Shown: piece by piece, positions 26,306 to 36,349 of the stretch
Numbering within the stretch: the first letter of the stretch is position 1
How the letters are laid out: each line of letters starts with the position of its first letter
NCBI RefSeq assembly: GCF_009928685.1
Contig: NZ_WWEO01000041.1
Span: 372,001 to 436,000 of the forward strand
Origin: Mucilaginibacter agri
Lineage (GTDB): Bacteria > Bacteroidota > Bacteroidia > Sphingobacteriales > Sphingobacteriaceae
Length of the DNA: 64,000 nt
Reading direction: 5' to 3'
The notes under the pieces: generated by a model
What the model saw: only the letters and a program-made list of their open reading frames with translations
The model's database searches: none
What the model was told of the DNA's origin: nothing
Position numbers and translations under genes: made by a program

Positions 26306-27920
26306 TGGCGTGAACCTTTACAGTGTCGGCAACCAAGGTATCAACCTTGCATTGCAAACCATTGTCGGTCATAATAAAGTTGGCAGATGGAGCATCGGGC
26401 AATTTATTAGTGTTAGCGCAATCATAGATGCTGAAATGCACATAGCGATCGAGGTTCCTGTCAATTACCAGTTTGGTGTTTAACGGCACCTTTAGGGTTA
26501 GTTCTATTTCCTCGGCATGCCACTGATCGGAGTTTAAACGATGCAGCTTATAATCGAAAGTTAAAACCGAATCTTTTTGCGAGAAATTGTATTTGGTATT
26601 GCGTGCGTTTACCAGGGCTTTCTCATAAGTAGAGCCTTTGGCGTGGTAACGCTCAACCAATACGGGCTGGGTTACATCGCTTTTCTCGATGTTGATATTT
26701 AGGTTTTGAGGTTCGGTATGCTCATCATCGTCTTCATCGTCGGTTACAATCAGGCCGTGAAATTGTGCTTTAATATCAAGGCGCGCGCTGTCTTCGGCAG
26801 TAAAAAAACGTGTTTTGTCTAATTTAAGATGATAGGTATTGATGCTGGACGGAGCTAAACTGATGGTTTGATCAAAACTAGCCGATGATTTAAAGCCCGA
26901 CATCACCCTTGTTGTAAAGTAAATAAGCGTACTCAACGCGCAAACCCATATAATTAAAAGTGTAGAAGCGGTTGAACGGTTTATGCCACGGGTATTAAAT
27001 ACGAATGTTGCCAGGCCGAGTATCAACGCCAAAAGCGGCACAATTAGCACGGTAAAGGCCGACAGGTACAACCATGTGCCGTAGCGCTCGCCTGCAATGC
27101 TAAACGGAAATATGAGATGAAGATCTTGCCCGAATGCAACGGCAGCAACAAAGGCGATAATAAGGCCTATCGCTGCACCAAAAAAGCCCAGCATAATAGC
27201 TATGCCTATAATCTTTAATATGATCTTGCCAAACTGGCGGATAAATGAGGCCGTGAAGGTGACAAATTCACGCACAAAATCGCGGAAGCGATAAATAAAA
27301 GGTTGTGCTCCCTCGTGTGCATCAGCCAAACGACCACGAACGGTTACCAGTTCTTCTTCAAAATTACGCTTAAAGCCCTGCAGGTCTAGTTTTTCGCCTT
27401 TCATGGCCATACGATCAGCACGGGTTACTGCTTTAGGTAATACCAGCCAAAGCACAATGTATAAGAACAGGCCTGTGCCTGCAAATACAAGCGCTACAGC
27501 GAAAGCGAGCCTGATCCAAACGGCCTGCGTGTCAAAATAATTGGCAATGCCAGAGCAGACTCCAGCTACCAGATGGTCGTCCGGATCGCGGAAAAGGCGA
27601 CGCTTGGTCTCGCGGTTACTGTAGGTGTAACCTGTTTCGGCACCCTCGGCAGCTGTATTATCAAAATCTTCAACCGCGCCCATTTGTTCAATTACAAAGT
27701 TTACATCCTGGTCAATCACAGCCTGACGGCCTTCGCGCTGAAGTATTTCTGTAAACAGTTCGGCAATTCGGTTTTCAATATCGGTTGTAATCTCAAGCCT
27801 ATCCTCCGAATCGAAGAAGTGCCTTTTAACGGCAGTCATATATTGCTTCAGTATTTCATAGGCGTTCTCCTCTATATGAAACACGGTGCCGTTTATATTT
27901 ATAATGATTGTCTTATTCAT
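26289..27920 (-). CDS. PspC domain membrane protein
   Basis: The 543-residue protein starts with a ~95-residue soluble domain common in Bacteroidota PspC proteins (MNKTIIININGTVFHIEENAYEILKQYM…IENRIAELFTEIL). The PspC domain follows at about 108-170 (RDPDDHLVAGVCSGIANYFDTQAVWIRLAFAV…WLVLPKA), then several membrane helices between ~225 and ~340 and a C-terminal beta-rich part likely outside the membrane. PspC proteins sense or respond to envelope stress in other bacteria; no PspA is near. It is cotranscribed with padR, 18 bases downstream of it, a combination frequent in this phylum. Confidence 0.85.
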   Translation of the reverse strand: MNKTIIININGTVFHIEENAYEILKQYMTAVKRHFFDSEDRLEITTDIENRIAELFTEILQREGRQAVIDQDVNFVIEQMGAVEDFDNTAAEGAETGYTYSNRETKRRLFRDPDDHLVAGVCSGIANYFDTQAVWIRLAFAVALVFAGTGLFLYIVLWLVLPKAVTRADRMAMKGEKLDLQGFKRNFEEELVTVRGRLADAHEGAQPFIYRFRDFVREFVTFTASFIRQFGKIILKIIGIAIMLGFFGAAIGLIIAFVAAVAFGQDLHLIFPFSIAGERYGTWLYLSAFTVLIVPLLALILGLATFVFNTRGINRSTASTLLIIWVCALSTLIYFTTRVMSGFKSSASFDQTISLAPSSINTYHLKLDKTRFFTAEDSARLDIKAQFHGLIVTDDEDDDEHTEPQNLNINIEKSDVTQPVLVERYHAKGSTYEKALVNARNTKYNFSQKDSVLTFDYKLHRLNSDQWHAEEIELTLKVPLNTKLVIDRNLDRYVHFSIYDCANTNKLPDAPSANFIMTDNGLQCKVDTLVADTVKVHANAKKF

Positions 27921-27938
27921 GATTTATAGTGATTTTGG

Positions 27939-28277
27939 TCAGTTCTTGTTTCGTGCCTCGATAGATGTTTGTACCGCAAAGGCGAGTTCTTGCCAGGTTT
28001 TATCTAATTGAGCTAAAACTATCTTGCCTTCTTCGGAAAGAAGATAGTATTTGCGAGGTGGCCCTGAGGTTGATTCTACCCAGGTGTATGTGAGCAGGCC
28101 GTTATTCTTAAGCCGGGTTAGCAGGGGGTACAAAGTGCCTTCAACCACAAGTAATTGTGCTTTCCGCAACTCTGCGATAATGTCAGATGCATATATCTCC
28201 CCCTTGGCTATGATAGAAAGTATACAGTACTCCAGTATACCTTTCCGCATTTGGGTTTGGGTGTTCTCGATTATCAT
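27939..28277 (-). CDS. PadR family transcriptional regulator
   Basis: The 112-residue protein is a minimal PadR: winged helix at about residues 10-85 (MRKGILEYCILSIIAKGEIYASDIIAELRKAQLLVVEGTLYPLLTRLKNNGLLTYTWVESTSGPPRKYYLLSEEG) and one C-terminal dimerisation helix. The motif GTLYPLLTRL is diagnostic. It sits directly upstream of the PspC gene and most likely controls this operon and itself: a palindrome overlaps the -33 region of its promoter. The start at 28277 gives the usual MxxENTQxQMRKG N-terminus. Confidence 0.92.
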   Translation of the reverse strand: MIIENTQTQMRKGILEYCILSIIAKGEIYASDIIAELRKAQLLVVEGTLYPLLTRLKNNGLLTYTWVESTSGPPRKYYLLSEEGKIVLAQLDKTWQELAFAVQTSIEARNKN

Positions 28278-28281
28278 AATA

Positions 28282-28317
28282 CAAAGATATATGTTTTAGA
28301 TTGTATTATGCAATACA
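28282..28317 (-). promoter_or_regulatory. padR-pspC promoter with palindromic operator
   Basis: Minus strand: TATCTTTG (28282-28289) is a -7 box four bases from the padR ATG; TTG (28311-28313) lies 21 bases further upstream. TGTATT-ATGC-AATACA (28302-28317) is a perfect 6-bp inverted repeat covering the TTG, a plausible PadR autorepression site. The tight -7/ATG spacing predicts a leaderless or nearly leaderless mRNA. Confidence 0.6.
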
Positions 28318-28464
28318 TAGTACTGAATTAATTTTTATTAAAATGACTTATTCGTATGTTTTTTTGATAAATCCTTATTCATTTTCTCTCATTTAACTAA
28401 TATTTCAGTTTTACAACCTATTTTTAAGTAATTAACTATTAACTGATATTATTTCTCGAAAAAA

Positions 28465-31400
28465 ATGAAAAAACATTTACTTGCGTATTTGTGCTTTTTT
28501 GTGTGCTCTATTACACAAATTTACGCGCAAAGCAGTACGGTTACAGGAACCGTTACTGCCAAGGAGGATGGATTGCCAATCCCAGGCGCTACCGTAAAGG
28601 TTAAGGGTTCCAGCATCGGAACGCAAACCAACGCAAACGGTACCTATTCTCTAAAAGTCCCAGGCGGATCTACACTAACCTTCTCTTTTATTGGCTACAC
28701 TACATTAGAAATACCGGTTGGTGGCAGAACCGAAATTAATGCGGTGTTGCTAAGCAATAATCAGCAGCTTGGCGAGGTTGTTGTAACCGCCTTAGGCGTT
28801 CGGCGCGAAAAAAAGGCTTTGGGTTATGCTGTGCAGGACGTTAAATCGGACGAATTAACCGCGGGTGCCCAAACAGACCCGGTGAGGGCATTGGCGGGTA
28901 AGGTAGCCGGTGCATCAATTACTATTTCATCTGGTACGCCAGGTGCATCTACTAACATCCAGTTGCGTGGTATCAACTCTTTAACGGGTAACAATAGCCC
29001 GCTATTTGTAATTGATGGTGTGCCGATTGATAACTCCCAAAATCAAACTATGGATCCGCTGGCAAGCGTTGGCAATGGTAACCGGGCTATGGACGTTAAT
29101 CCGGATGACGTTGAAAGCGTTTCGATCTTGAAAGGCCCGGCGGCGGCGGCCTTGTACGGTATTCAGGCAGCCAATGGTGCGATTGTTATTACTACAAAAA
29201 AAGGTGTAGCCGGTAAAACTCAGGTTGATTTTAGTACGGGTGTTTCTTTCGACGTGGTCAACAGGATGCCGAAATTGCAAAATCAATGGGTACGGGGTGA
29301 AAACGGATCAATTGCAGGCAGAAACAGCACCAGCAGGTATTCATGGGGTGCAAAAGCTGATACACTGGCGTGGACTGGTGTACCTAACGGATATGATTTG
29401 CACGGTGATATTGTTGGCAAATCGAGCTCTTTGGCTAAAATTCCGTTTCAGGGGTATGATAACCTGAACAATTTTTACCAAACCGGTACCAGTTTCACCA
29501 ACTCAGTATCCGTTAGCGGTGGTAACGAAAAGGCAGTTTATCGTACATCTGTAAGTAACAATTACCAAAACTCTATTGTGCCAACGCAATACTACCAGCG
29601 TACGTCTATTGCATTTTCTGGCCAGTTAGAGATTTCTAAAAGGTTAAAGGCGTCTACCAGCTTAACGTATACCGCTAGTGACGGTAAATTACCTCAACAG
29701 GGTAGTAATACTTCTGGTTTGATGCTAGCCTTAACCCGGACACCTATCTCATTCGACAACTCAAACGGTTTAAAGGATCCGGCAAACAATCCGTTGTCTT
29801 ACACATTACCCGCCGGGCAAACCAATCTAAGCGGTACTACCCAGCGCGATTACCGAAATAGTGCCACCTATGATAACCCTTATTTTATTATTAACAACGC
29901 ACCGTTCACTACCAATATATCGCGTATTTTAGGTAACATACAGTTAGACTATAATATTGGCAGCGGCTTTAGTGCTATGTATAGGTTAGGTACTGATACC
30001 TATCAGGATAATCGGCATCAATACTATGAAATTGGATCGAGTACATTTCTCGGAGGCCGTATCATTGATGACCGCTACACCTACAAGAGCTTAAACTCGG
30101 ACTTGATCTTGAATTATACCAAGAAAATATCGAGTGATTTCCAGTTTGATGGAAAGATTGGTAATAACTTCTATGGTAGGAAGCTTGACAATCTGGCAAG
30201 TCAGGGCGACGGTTTGGTTGCACCGGGATTTGATAACGTCGCTAATGCGAGCTCTCTTATCGTAACCAATCCTATTGTAAATTACAGAACTGCATCTGTT
30301 TATTACGATTTAAACTTGAGCTACCGCTCTATGTTATATTTCGAAACAACAGGTAGAAACGACTGGGTTTCTTCGCTGCCGTCTGGTAAAAACAGCTTCT
30401 TTTACCCATCAGCGAATTTAAGCTTTGTATTCTCTGAATTAGGGGAACTTAAAAACAGCAACGTTTTAAGTTTTGGTAAAATCCGCTTTTCGGCCACACA
30501 AGTGGGTAATGCGCCGCCACCATATCAAACCCAATCATTTTTTGTGCCAACAGCTTTTGCCGATGGTGCAACAACGGGTATCAGTTTCCCGGCAAACGGC
30601 TTAGCAAGTTATGGTCTTAACTCTAATTTAGGTAACGCCAATTTGAAACCGGAGAAAACCACCTCGTACGAGATTGGTACCCAATTGCAGTTTTTCAGAA
30701 ATAGGTTAGGGTTAGATGTTACTGCGTATTATAGCAAAGGAACAGATCTGATTGTTCCGGCGCCGATTGCGGGGTCGTCAGGTTATAATTCGTTAACCTT
30801 AAATTCGGGCTCGTTGCGTAACAAAGGTTTAGAAATCCAGCTTTCGGGCACCCCGGTCAAAAGCACCAACTTTACCTGGAATAGCTTTGTAAACTTCGCT
30901 TTAAACAGAAACAAAGTTTTAGCATTAGCCGAGGGCGTAAACCAAATCACACTCAATGGCTTTACAGGTACTGTAATTGCAGAGCTTCCGGGTCAGCCAG
31001 CCGGGGTGATTTATGGCTTTGGTTATACCAGAGATGCTAGTGGTAACATCGTAATAGATGATGCCGCGTCAAAAGGCTATCCGTTAGCCAATCCAAACGT
31101 TCAGGAAAAAATCGGAGATACCAACCCTAAGTTTAGAATGGGTTTCGGTAACACGTTTACCTATCAAAAAATATCATTATACGGCTTGGTCGATTGGAAA
31201 TTTAAAGGCGATATCTGGAATGGTACAAGAGGCTCATTAGCCGCTATCGGTACATCAGATATTACCAATAACCGCGGTACCAGCACTGTATTTAAGGGTG
31301 TTAATGGCCACATTGATGCTAACGGGAATTTAGCTCACTATGATGGCAGCGGCAACGAAGTTGCCGGCCCAGGCGGCATAAATAATACAAGTGTAGTTTT

Positions 31401-31716
31401 AGACCAAGCCTGGTATCAGGGCGATGGTGGTGGTTTCGGTAACTTAAATGAAGCCTTTATAGAAAATGGTTCATTTGTTAAGCTGCGTGAGGTTTCGCTT
31501 AGTTACGATTTCAAAGACCTACTCTTTGGAAAGGGAAGCAAGGCGCTTAAGAGCTTCACCTTCGGTGCATTTGCCCGAAACATTATCATTTGGACACCCT
31601 ATAAGGGCATTGACCCGGAAACCAGTTTAACCGGTGCAACCGTTGCGCAGGGTATCGACTATTTCAACAATCCGGGCACGGCAAGTTACGGGATGAATCT
31701 TAAGGTTAAATTTTAA
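28465..31716 (+). CDS. SusC/RagA family TonB-linked outer-membrane transporter (pair 1)
   Basis: The 1083-residue protein has a signal peptide (cut near IYAQ) and a carboxypeptidase-like domain at about 25-105 (TGTVTAKEDGLPIPGATVKVKGSSIGTQTNANGTYSL). A TonB box/SusC signature follows (GEVVVTALGVRREKKALGYAVQ), then the plug (RALAGKVAGASI…IQLRGINSLTGNNSPLFVIDGVPIDNS) and a 22-strand barrel ending in an aromatic-type C-terminus (MNLKVKF). There is no STN signalling domain, so it is not of the FecA/anti-sigma type. With the SusD-like lipoprotein 15 bases downstream it forms an outer-membrane nutrient importer. Substrate cannot be inferred: no glycosidase, lyase or sulfatase lies nearby. Confidence 0.95.
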   Translation: MKKHLLAYLCFFVCSITQIYAQSSTVTGTVTAKEDGLPIPGATVKVKGSSIGTQTNANGTYSLKVPGGSTLTFSFIGYTTLEIPVGGRTEINAVLLSNNQQLGEVVVTALGVRREKKALGYAVQDVKSDELTAGAQTDPVRALAGKVAGASITISSGTPGASTNIQLRGINSLTGNNSPLFVIDGVPIDNSQNQTMDPLASVGNGNRAMDVNPDDVESVSILKGPAAAALYGIQAANGAIVITTKKGVAGKTQVDFSTGVSFDVVNRMPKLQNQWVRGENGSIAGRNSTSRYSWGAKADTLAWTGVPNGYDLHGDIVGKSSSLAKIPFQGYDNLNNFYQTGTSFTNSVSVSGGNEKAVYRTSVSNNYQNSIVPTQYYQRTSIAFSGQLEISKRLKASTSLTYTASDGKLPQQGSNTSGLMLALTRTPISFDNSNGLKDPANNPLSYTLPAGQTNLSGTTQRDYRNSATYDNPYFIINNAPFTTNISRILGNIQLDYNIGSGFSAMYRLGTDTYQDNRHQYYEIGSSTFLGGRIIDDRYTYKSLNSDLILNYTKKISSDFQFDGKIGNNFYGRKLDNLASQGDGLVAPGFDNVANASSLIVTNPIVNYRTASVYYDLNLSYRSMLYFETTGRNDWVSSLPSGKNSFFYPSANLSFVFSELGELKNSNVLSFGKIRFSATQVGNAPPPYQTQSFFVPTAFADGATTGISFPANGLASYGLNSNLGNANLKPEKTTSYEIGTQLQFFRNRLGLDVTAYYSKGTDLIVPAPIAGSSGYNSLTLNSGSLRNKGLEIQLSGTPVKSTNFTWNSFVNFALNRNKVLALAEGVNQITLNGFTGTVIAELPGQPAGVIYGFGYTRDASGNIVIDDAASKGYPLANPNVQEKIGDTNPKFRMGFGNTFTYQKISLYGLVDWKFKGDIWNGTRGSLAAIGTSDITNNRGTSTVFKGVNGHIDANGNLAHYDGSGNEVAGPGGINNTSVVLDQAWYQGDGGGFGNLNEAFIENGSFVKLREVSLSYDFKDLLFGKGSKALKSFTFGAFARNIIIWTPYKGIDPETSLTGATVAQGIDYFNNPGTASYGMNLKVKF

Positions 31717-31731
31717 TCGAGGACAATTGAC

Positions 31732-33069
31732 ATGAAAAATATAATCAAATATAAATTTACGAAGGTCATTTTACTGCTTGCAGTTATTACGGCAGTGACT
31801 TCCTGTAAAAAAGGATACTTCTACGACGGTATCAATAACGACCCAACGCAGTTGCAAAAACCTATTCCGGCTAACCTTCTACCGGGTATTATTGCATCAA
31901 CCGGATATGAGTGGGGAGGCGATGCATCTCGCTATCCGGCTACCTTTATGCAGCAGGTACGGGGTGCAGCCAACCAGTCTTTTTCGGCTAACCGTTATGC
32001 TGTTTCAACAGATGATGTTGATAATATGTGGACTTTTGGTTTATACGGCGGTATTATGAATAATGCTCACGCGCTGATACAACTGGCCGATGCCAGCGGG
32101 CAAACGCACTATGCGGCGGTAGGCCGTATTTTAATGGCTAATGCCTTAGGTTTAACTACCGACCTTTGGGGTGATGTGCCTTACTCTGAGGCTTTTCAGG
32201 GTTCGGCAAATCTGCAACCTAAATATGACACTCAACAGCAGATTTATGCCACACTTGATAATCTGTTAGCAACCGCTATTACAGATTTAGGTAAAACAGA
32301 ATCGACAGTACAGCCCGCAAGCGACGATATTTTATATGGGGGTGATTTGGGCAAATGGTTGCGGTTTGCACACTCCCTGAGGGCAAAGTTTTATTTACAT
32401 CTTGCTAAAGTTGACGCGAGTAATTACGGCAAGGCACTTACCGAAGCAGCCTTAGGTTTCAAAAATTCGGCAGATGATGCCGCGGTACAGTTTGCCGGTG
32501 CAAGCGTTACTACCGAGAACCCTTGGGAGCAATTTAATTCGCAACGTGGCGATATCGCGTTCGATGGTTATATATACGATCAACTGGCTACAGCCGGCGA
32601 TCCCCGTTTAGACGTATATAGCGATGGCGACGGTGGTTTGGGTACATTATACGGTAGCCCTAACTCGCCGGTATACTTGCTAAGCTACGACGAGGTGCAG
32701 TTTATTATAGCAGAAGCTAACTTCCAAACAGGCAAATTGGCTGATGCTGCTACGGCTTACAATGCAGGCGTAACGGCCAACCTGCAACGAACAGTTGATG
32801 CAACAGATTATGCCGCAACAGTAGCCAAGACGGCTGGCAATATTACCCTAAATGACATCATGACCCAAAAGTACTATGCAAACTTTTTAAACCCGGAAAC
32901 ATGGACAGATTGGAGAAGAACAGGCTTGCCGGCTTTGACCCCTGTTGCCGGTGGTGCGCTAAATGGGCAGTTGCCGAGATCGTTGTTATACCCATCGAGC
33001 GAAATCCGTTACAATAAAAATACACCTGCTAATACTGGTATGTTAAGGAGGGTATATTGGGATAAGTAA
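31732..33069 (+). CDS. SusD/RagB-like nutrient-binding lipoprotein (SusD-like_2), pair 1
   Basis: The 445-residue lipoprotein has a signal ending in AVTSC with Lys-Lys after the Cys. The body belongs to the shorter SusD-like_2 (PF12771) class: RGAANQSFSANRY, MANALGLTTDLWGDVPYSEAFQG, WLRFAHSLRAKFYLHLAKVD and the C-terminal LSYDEVQFIIAEANFQTGK…YPSSEIRYNKN. SusD-like_2 proteins are often linked to peptide or other non-glycan import as well as sugars. It caps the barrel encoded immediately upstream; a terminator follows 18 bases after the stop. Confidence 0.93.
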   Translation: MKNIIKYKFTKVILLLAVITAVTSCKKGYFYDGINNDPTQLQKPIPANLLPGIIASTGYEWGGDASRYPATFMQQVRGAANQSFSANRYAVSTDDVDNMWTFGLYGGIMNNAHALIQLADASGQTHYAAVGRILMANALGLTTDLWGDVPYSEAFQGSANLQPKYDTQQQIYATLDNLLATAITDLGKTESTVQPASDDILYGGDLGKWLRFAHSLRAKFYLHLAKVDASNYGKALTEAALGFKNSADDAAVQFAGASVTTENPWEQFNSQRGDIAFDGYIYDQLATAGDPRLDVYSDGDGGLGTLYGSPNSPVYLLSYDEVQFIIAEANFQTGKLADAATAYNAGVTANLQRTVDATDYAATVAKTAGNITLNDIMTQKYYANFLNPETWTDWRRTGLPALTPVAGGALNGQLPRSLLYPSSEIRYNKNTPANTGMLRRVYWDK

Positions 33070-33086
33070 TTACAACCAATTTGTTT

Positions 33087-33122
33087 AAAAAAAGCCCTGA
33101 CGTTTACGTCAGGGCTTTTTTT
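33087..33122 (+). terminator. Terminator of susCD pair 1
   Basis: AAAAAAAGCCCTGACG (33087-33102), loop TTTA, CGTCAGGGCTTTTTTT (33107-33122): a 16-bp stem ending in a T run. Confidence 0.9.
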
Positions 33123-33284
33123 ATATAGTGTAAAAAATACATACTTTCCGGTAGGTGCCACGTTTTCACAATTGTCATAAAAATGGCATTTGTGTTAAGT
33201 AATGGATAACAAAATGTGTATTTTATCTTGTTTTTTTAAAAATATCTCTATTTTAGACCTCTTAAATAAACAAACTAATAACGC

Positions 33285-36200
33285 ATGAAAAAAAATTTAC
33301 TTATTCTTTTGTTCTTAAGCATGCTTGCATTAACAAATGCGTTTGCTCAAGGCAAAAAAGTTTCGGGTAAGGTTTTAAGCGCAGACGACGGACTGCCATT
33401 ACCCGGAGTATCCGTAAAAATTCAAGGTACACAAAAAGGTGTATTAACAGACGGCGACGGAGGTTATTCTCTGTCATTAACATCAGGCCAGGTTGTAACA
33501 TTTTCTTATATAGGCTTTGTATCTCAATCAGTTACTTTTAATGGCAATACAATTGCAGTAATTAAATTAAAAGCCGATTCTAAGGCGCTTGCAGAGGTTG
33601 TTGTAACCGATGGTTACACCACACAATCTAAAAAATCTTATGCTGGCTCTACAGTAACAGTTAAGGGTGCCGAAAACGAAAACAAGCCGTTTTCTACTCC
33701 CCTTGGCGCATTACAAGGTGAAGTTGCCGGTTTAAATATTTCATCAAGCAGTGGCCAGCCAGGTGCAAACGTACAAGTACGTTTACGTGGTGTTGGTTCT
33801 ATCGGTGCTGATTCAAACCCTCTTTATGTTATTGATGGTATGATCATCAACGCTGGTGACCTTTCAAGAAACTCAACGACATCAAACGTGCTGGCTGGTA
33901 TCAATGAAAATGATATCGAAACTATCCAGGTATTAAAAGATGCTGCTGCTACTTCAGTTTACGGTTCACGTGGTTCTAACGGTGTAATCGTTATTACTAC
34001 CAAAAAAGGTAAAGCTGGCAAAACAGTTGTTCGCGTTGATGCAGAAGCTGGTGCAAGCTCAAACTTAAAAGTTCCTGAATCTGGCAGACCAGTAACTGGT
34101 GATGAATACAGAAACTTGATTATACAGGGTATGACTAATGCCGGTAAAACTCAAGCGGACATCAACACTTATCTTGCTAATGGTTTTAACGGTGCAAGCA
34201 ATAACTGGTACGATCTGGTTACTAAAAATGGTACACAACAACAATACAACGTTTCTATTAACGGTGGTAACGAAAATACAAGAATTTTCAGTTCAGCAGG
34301 TTACTTTAAACAAGAAGCAACTACCATAGGATCAAATCTTACCAGGTTTACTGGTTTATTAAATATCGATCATAACATCAGCAAAAGAATCAGTTTAAAT
34401 GCAGGGATCAATTTTTCGAATGTAAACCAGAACACTCCTTCTAATGGTGGTGCATTTGCTAACCCTATCTTAGCAGCTTACTTCTTACGTCCGTTCCAAT
34501 TAGCATACAATGCTGACGGAACTCTTAACACAAGCAGATCTGGTAATACAAACTTCGGTAGCGTATTTAACCCACTGTATACAGCTGCAAATGATGTTAA
34601 AAACTTATCTCAAACCCGCATTTTAACTAATGCTACTTTAAAATGGAACATTTGGGATCAATTACGTTACACCGGTTATGGTAGCATCGATTATGATGTA
34701 TTAGAGGAGCACCAATTCTGGAACCCAATAATGGGTGATGGTTTTTCAACAGGTGGCCGTGGTTACGATTACTATACCCGTTATTTCAACTGGTTAACTC
34801 GTCACCAATTAGATTATCGTTACAATGTTCCAGGTATCGAAGATTTTTATGTTAACGCAACTGTTGGTTACGAGGCTCAAAGATCTCAGCAATATTACAT
34901 CAATGCTTCAGGAACTGGTTATCCATTAACTCAGCCTTTGTTAACCTCTTTGGCTAACTCATCAACTCCTACTGCGGCAAGTTCAGCATTTTCTAATTAT
35001 ACATTCGACTCTTTCTATTCATTGTTGAGTGCTAATTACAAAAACAAATATGCTATCACCGGTTCATTCAGACGCGATGGTTCTTCTCGTTTTGGTACTA
35101 ATAACCGTTTTGGTAACTTCTGGTCTGTAGGTGGTGTATGGAATGTTGATGAAGAAAATTTCTTCAAACAACAAAATGCATTAAGCTCTTTAAAACTAAG
35201 GGGATCAATTGGTACAACGGGTAATGCTTCGTTATCTGTTTCATCTAACCCCAACTATCTTGCAAGACCAACTGCTGGTTATGGTAACAACTATAACGGC
35301 GGAACCGGTCAAAACTTTAATACTATTGGTAACCCGGACTTAACCTGGGAATCACAAACTAAATTTGACGTTGGTGCCGATTTCGGTTTCTTTAAAGATC
35401 GTTTAGGTTTTGTTGTAGATTATTACAGAAATACAATTAACCAATTAATTCAACAAGTGCCAATCGCTCGCGAAACCGGCTTTACGGTTATTAACGAAAA
35501 CGTTGGTTCGATGTTGAATAAAGGTTTGGAATTTGCTGTTAAAGGTGTGCCTATTAAAAGCAAAGACTTCACATGGTCAACAAACTTTAACATCTCATTT
35601 AACCATAATAAAGTTACCGAGTTAGCTAACCACCTTCCATATGTTGCTTCTGCAGGCCCGTCTTCTAACAGCAACATCTATGTTAAAGAAGGTTACGACA
35701 TCCAAACCTGGTATACCAGATTATATGCAGGTGTAGATCCAGCTAACGGTAACGCACTTTGGTATACAGATGGTACTAAAACAGCTACCACTACTTCGTA
35801 CGCTGCTGCTGCACGTGTACAATACAAACAAGCAGACCCTAAATACTTTGGTGGTTTTAACAACACCTTTAATGTATACGGTGTAACATTATCTGCTGAT
35901 TTCTACTACAACTTTGGTAACTATATTCAAGATGCATGGGCATCTTATCTAACTGATGGTGTTTACTATGGCACCTATGGTAAATATGCATCTAACCTTA
36001 GAGCATGGACTACTCCAGGCCAGGTTACAGATGTACCTAAATATATTGCCGGTGGTACAAACGGTGGTCAGTCTGCATCTTTCTCATCAAGATTCTTATA
36101 CAAAGGAGACTTTATCAGACTTAAAAACCTTGTTGTTGGATACGATTTCAAAAACTTCGACGTAGTTAAAAAATTAGGTATATCTAAATTATACCTTTAC

Positions 36201-36338
36201 GGCCGCGGTACCAACTTATGGACTAAAACTTACGACAAAAACTTGCCGTTTGACCCAGAAGTTGGCTTTACTGGTCAGAGCAACCTTGAAGTTCCTCAAA
36301 TCAGAACTTTCACAATTGGTTTAAATGTTGGTCTTTAA
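33285..36338 (+). CDS. SusC/RagA family TonB-linked outer-membrane transporter (pair 2)
   Basis: The 1017-residue protein has a signal peptide ending NAFAQ, the regulatory-like domain (SGKVLSADDGLPLPGVSVKIQGTQKGVLTDGDGGYSL), the TonB/SusC signature (LAEVVVTDGYTTQSKKSYAGS), the plug with VRLRGVGSIGADSNPLYVIDGMIIN and a barrel ending in FTIGLNVGL. Codon choice is strongly skewed to GGT, AAC, GTT and GAA compared with pair 1, as in highly expressed genes. The SusD partner starts 11 bases downstream. It is separated from pair 1 by a strong terminator and 160 bases of AT-rich sequence, so the two pairs are separate units. Confidence 0.95.
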   Translation: MKKNLLILLFLSMLALTNAFAQGKKVSGKVLSADDGLPLPGVSVKIQGTQKGVLTDGDGGYSLSLTSGQVVTFSYIGFVSQSVTFNGNTIAVIKLKADSKALAEVVVTDGYTTQSKKSYAGSTVTVKGAENENKPFSTPLGALQGEVAGLNISSSSGQPGANVQVRLRGVGSIGADSNPLYVIDGMIINAGDLSRNSTTSNVLAGINENDIETIQVLKDAAATSVYGSRGSNGVIVITTKKGKAGKTVVRVDAEAGASSNLKVPESGRPVTGDEYRNLIIQGMTNAGKTQADINTYLANGFNGASNNWYDLVTKNGTQQQYNVSINGGNENTRIFSSAGYFKQEATTIGSNLTRFTGLLNIDHNISKRISLNAGINFSNVNQNTPSNGGAFANPILAAYFLRPFQLAYNADGTLNTSRSGNTNFGSVFNPLYTAANDVKNLSQTRILTNATLKWNIWDQLRYTGYGSIDYDVLEEHQFWNPIMGDGFSTGGRGYDYYTRYFNWLTRHQLDYRYNVPGIEDFYVNATVGYEAQRSQQYYINASGTGYPLTQPLLTSLANSSTPTAASSAFSNYTFDSFYSLLSANYKNKYAITGSFRRDGSSRFGTNNRFGNFWSVGGVWNVDEENFFKQQNALSSLKLRGSIGTTGNASLSVSSNPNYLARPTAGYGNNYNGGTGQNFNTIGNPDLTWESQTKFDVGADFGFFKDRLGFVVDYYRNTINQLIQQVPIARETGFTVINENVGSMLNKGLEFAVKGVPIKSKDFTWSTNFNISFNHNKVTELANHLPYVASAGPSSNSNIYVKEGYDIQTWYTRLYAGVDPANGNALWYTDGTKTATTTSYAAAARVQYKQADPKYFGGFNNTFNVYGVTLSADFYYNFGNYIQDAWASYLTDGVYYGTYGKYASNLRAWTTPGQVTDVPKYIAGGTNGGQSASFSSRFLYKGDFIRLKNLVVGYDFKNFDVVKKLGISKLYLYGRGTNLWTKTYDKNLPFDPEVGFTGQSNLEVPQIRTFTIGLNVGL

Positions 36339-36349
36339 TAATCAGTACA

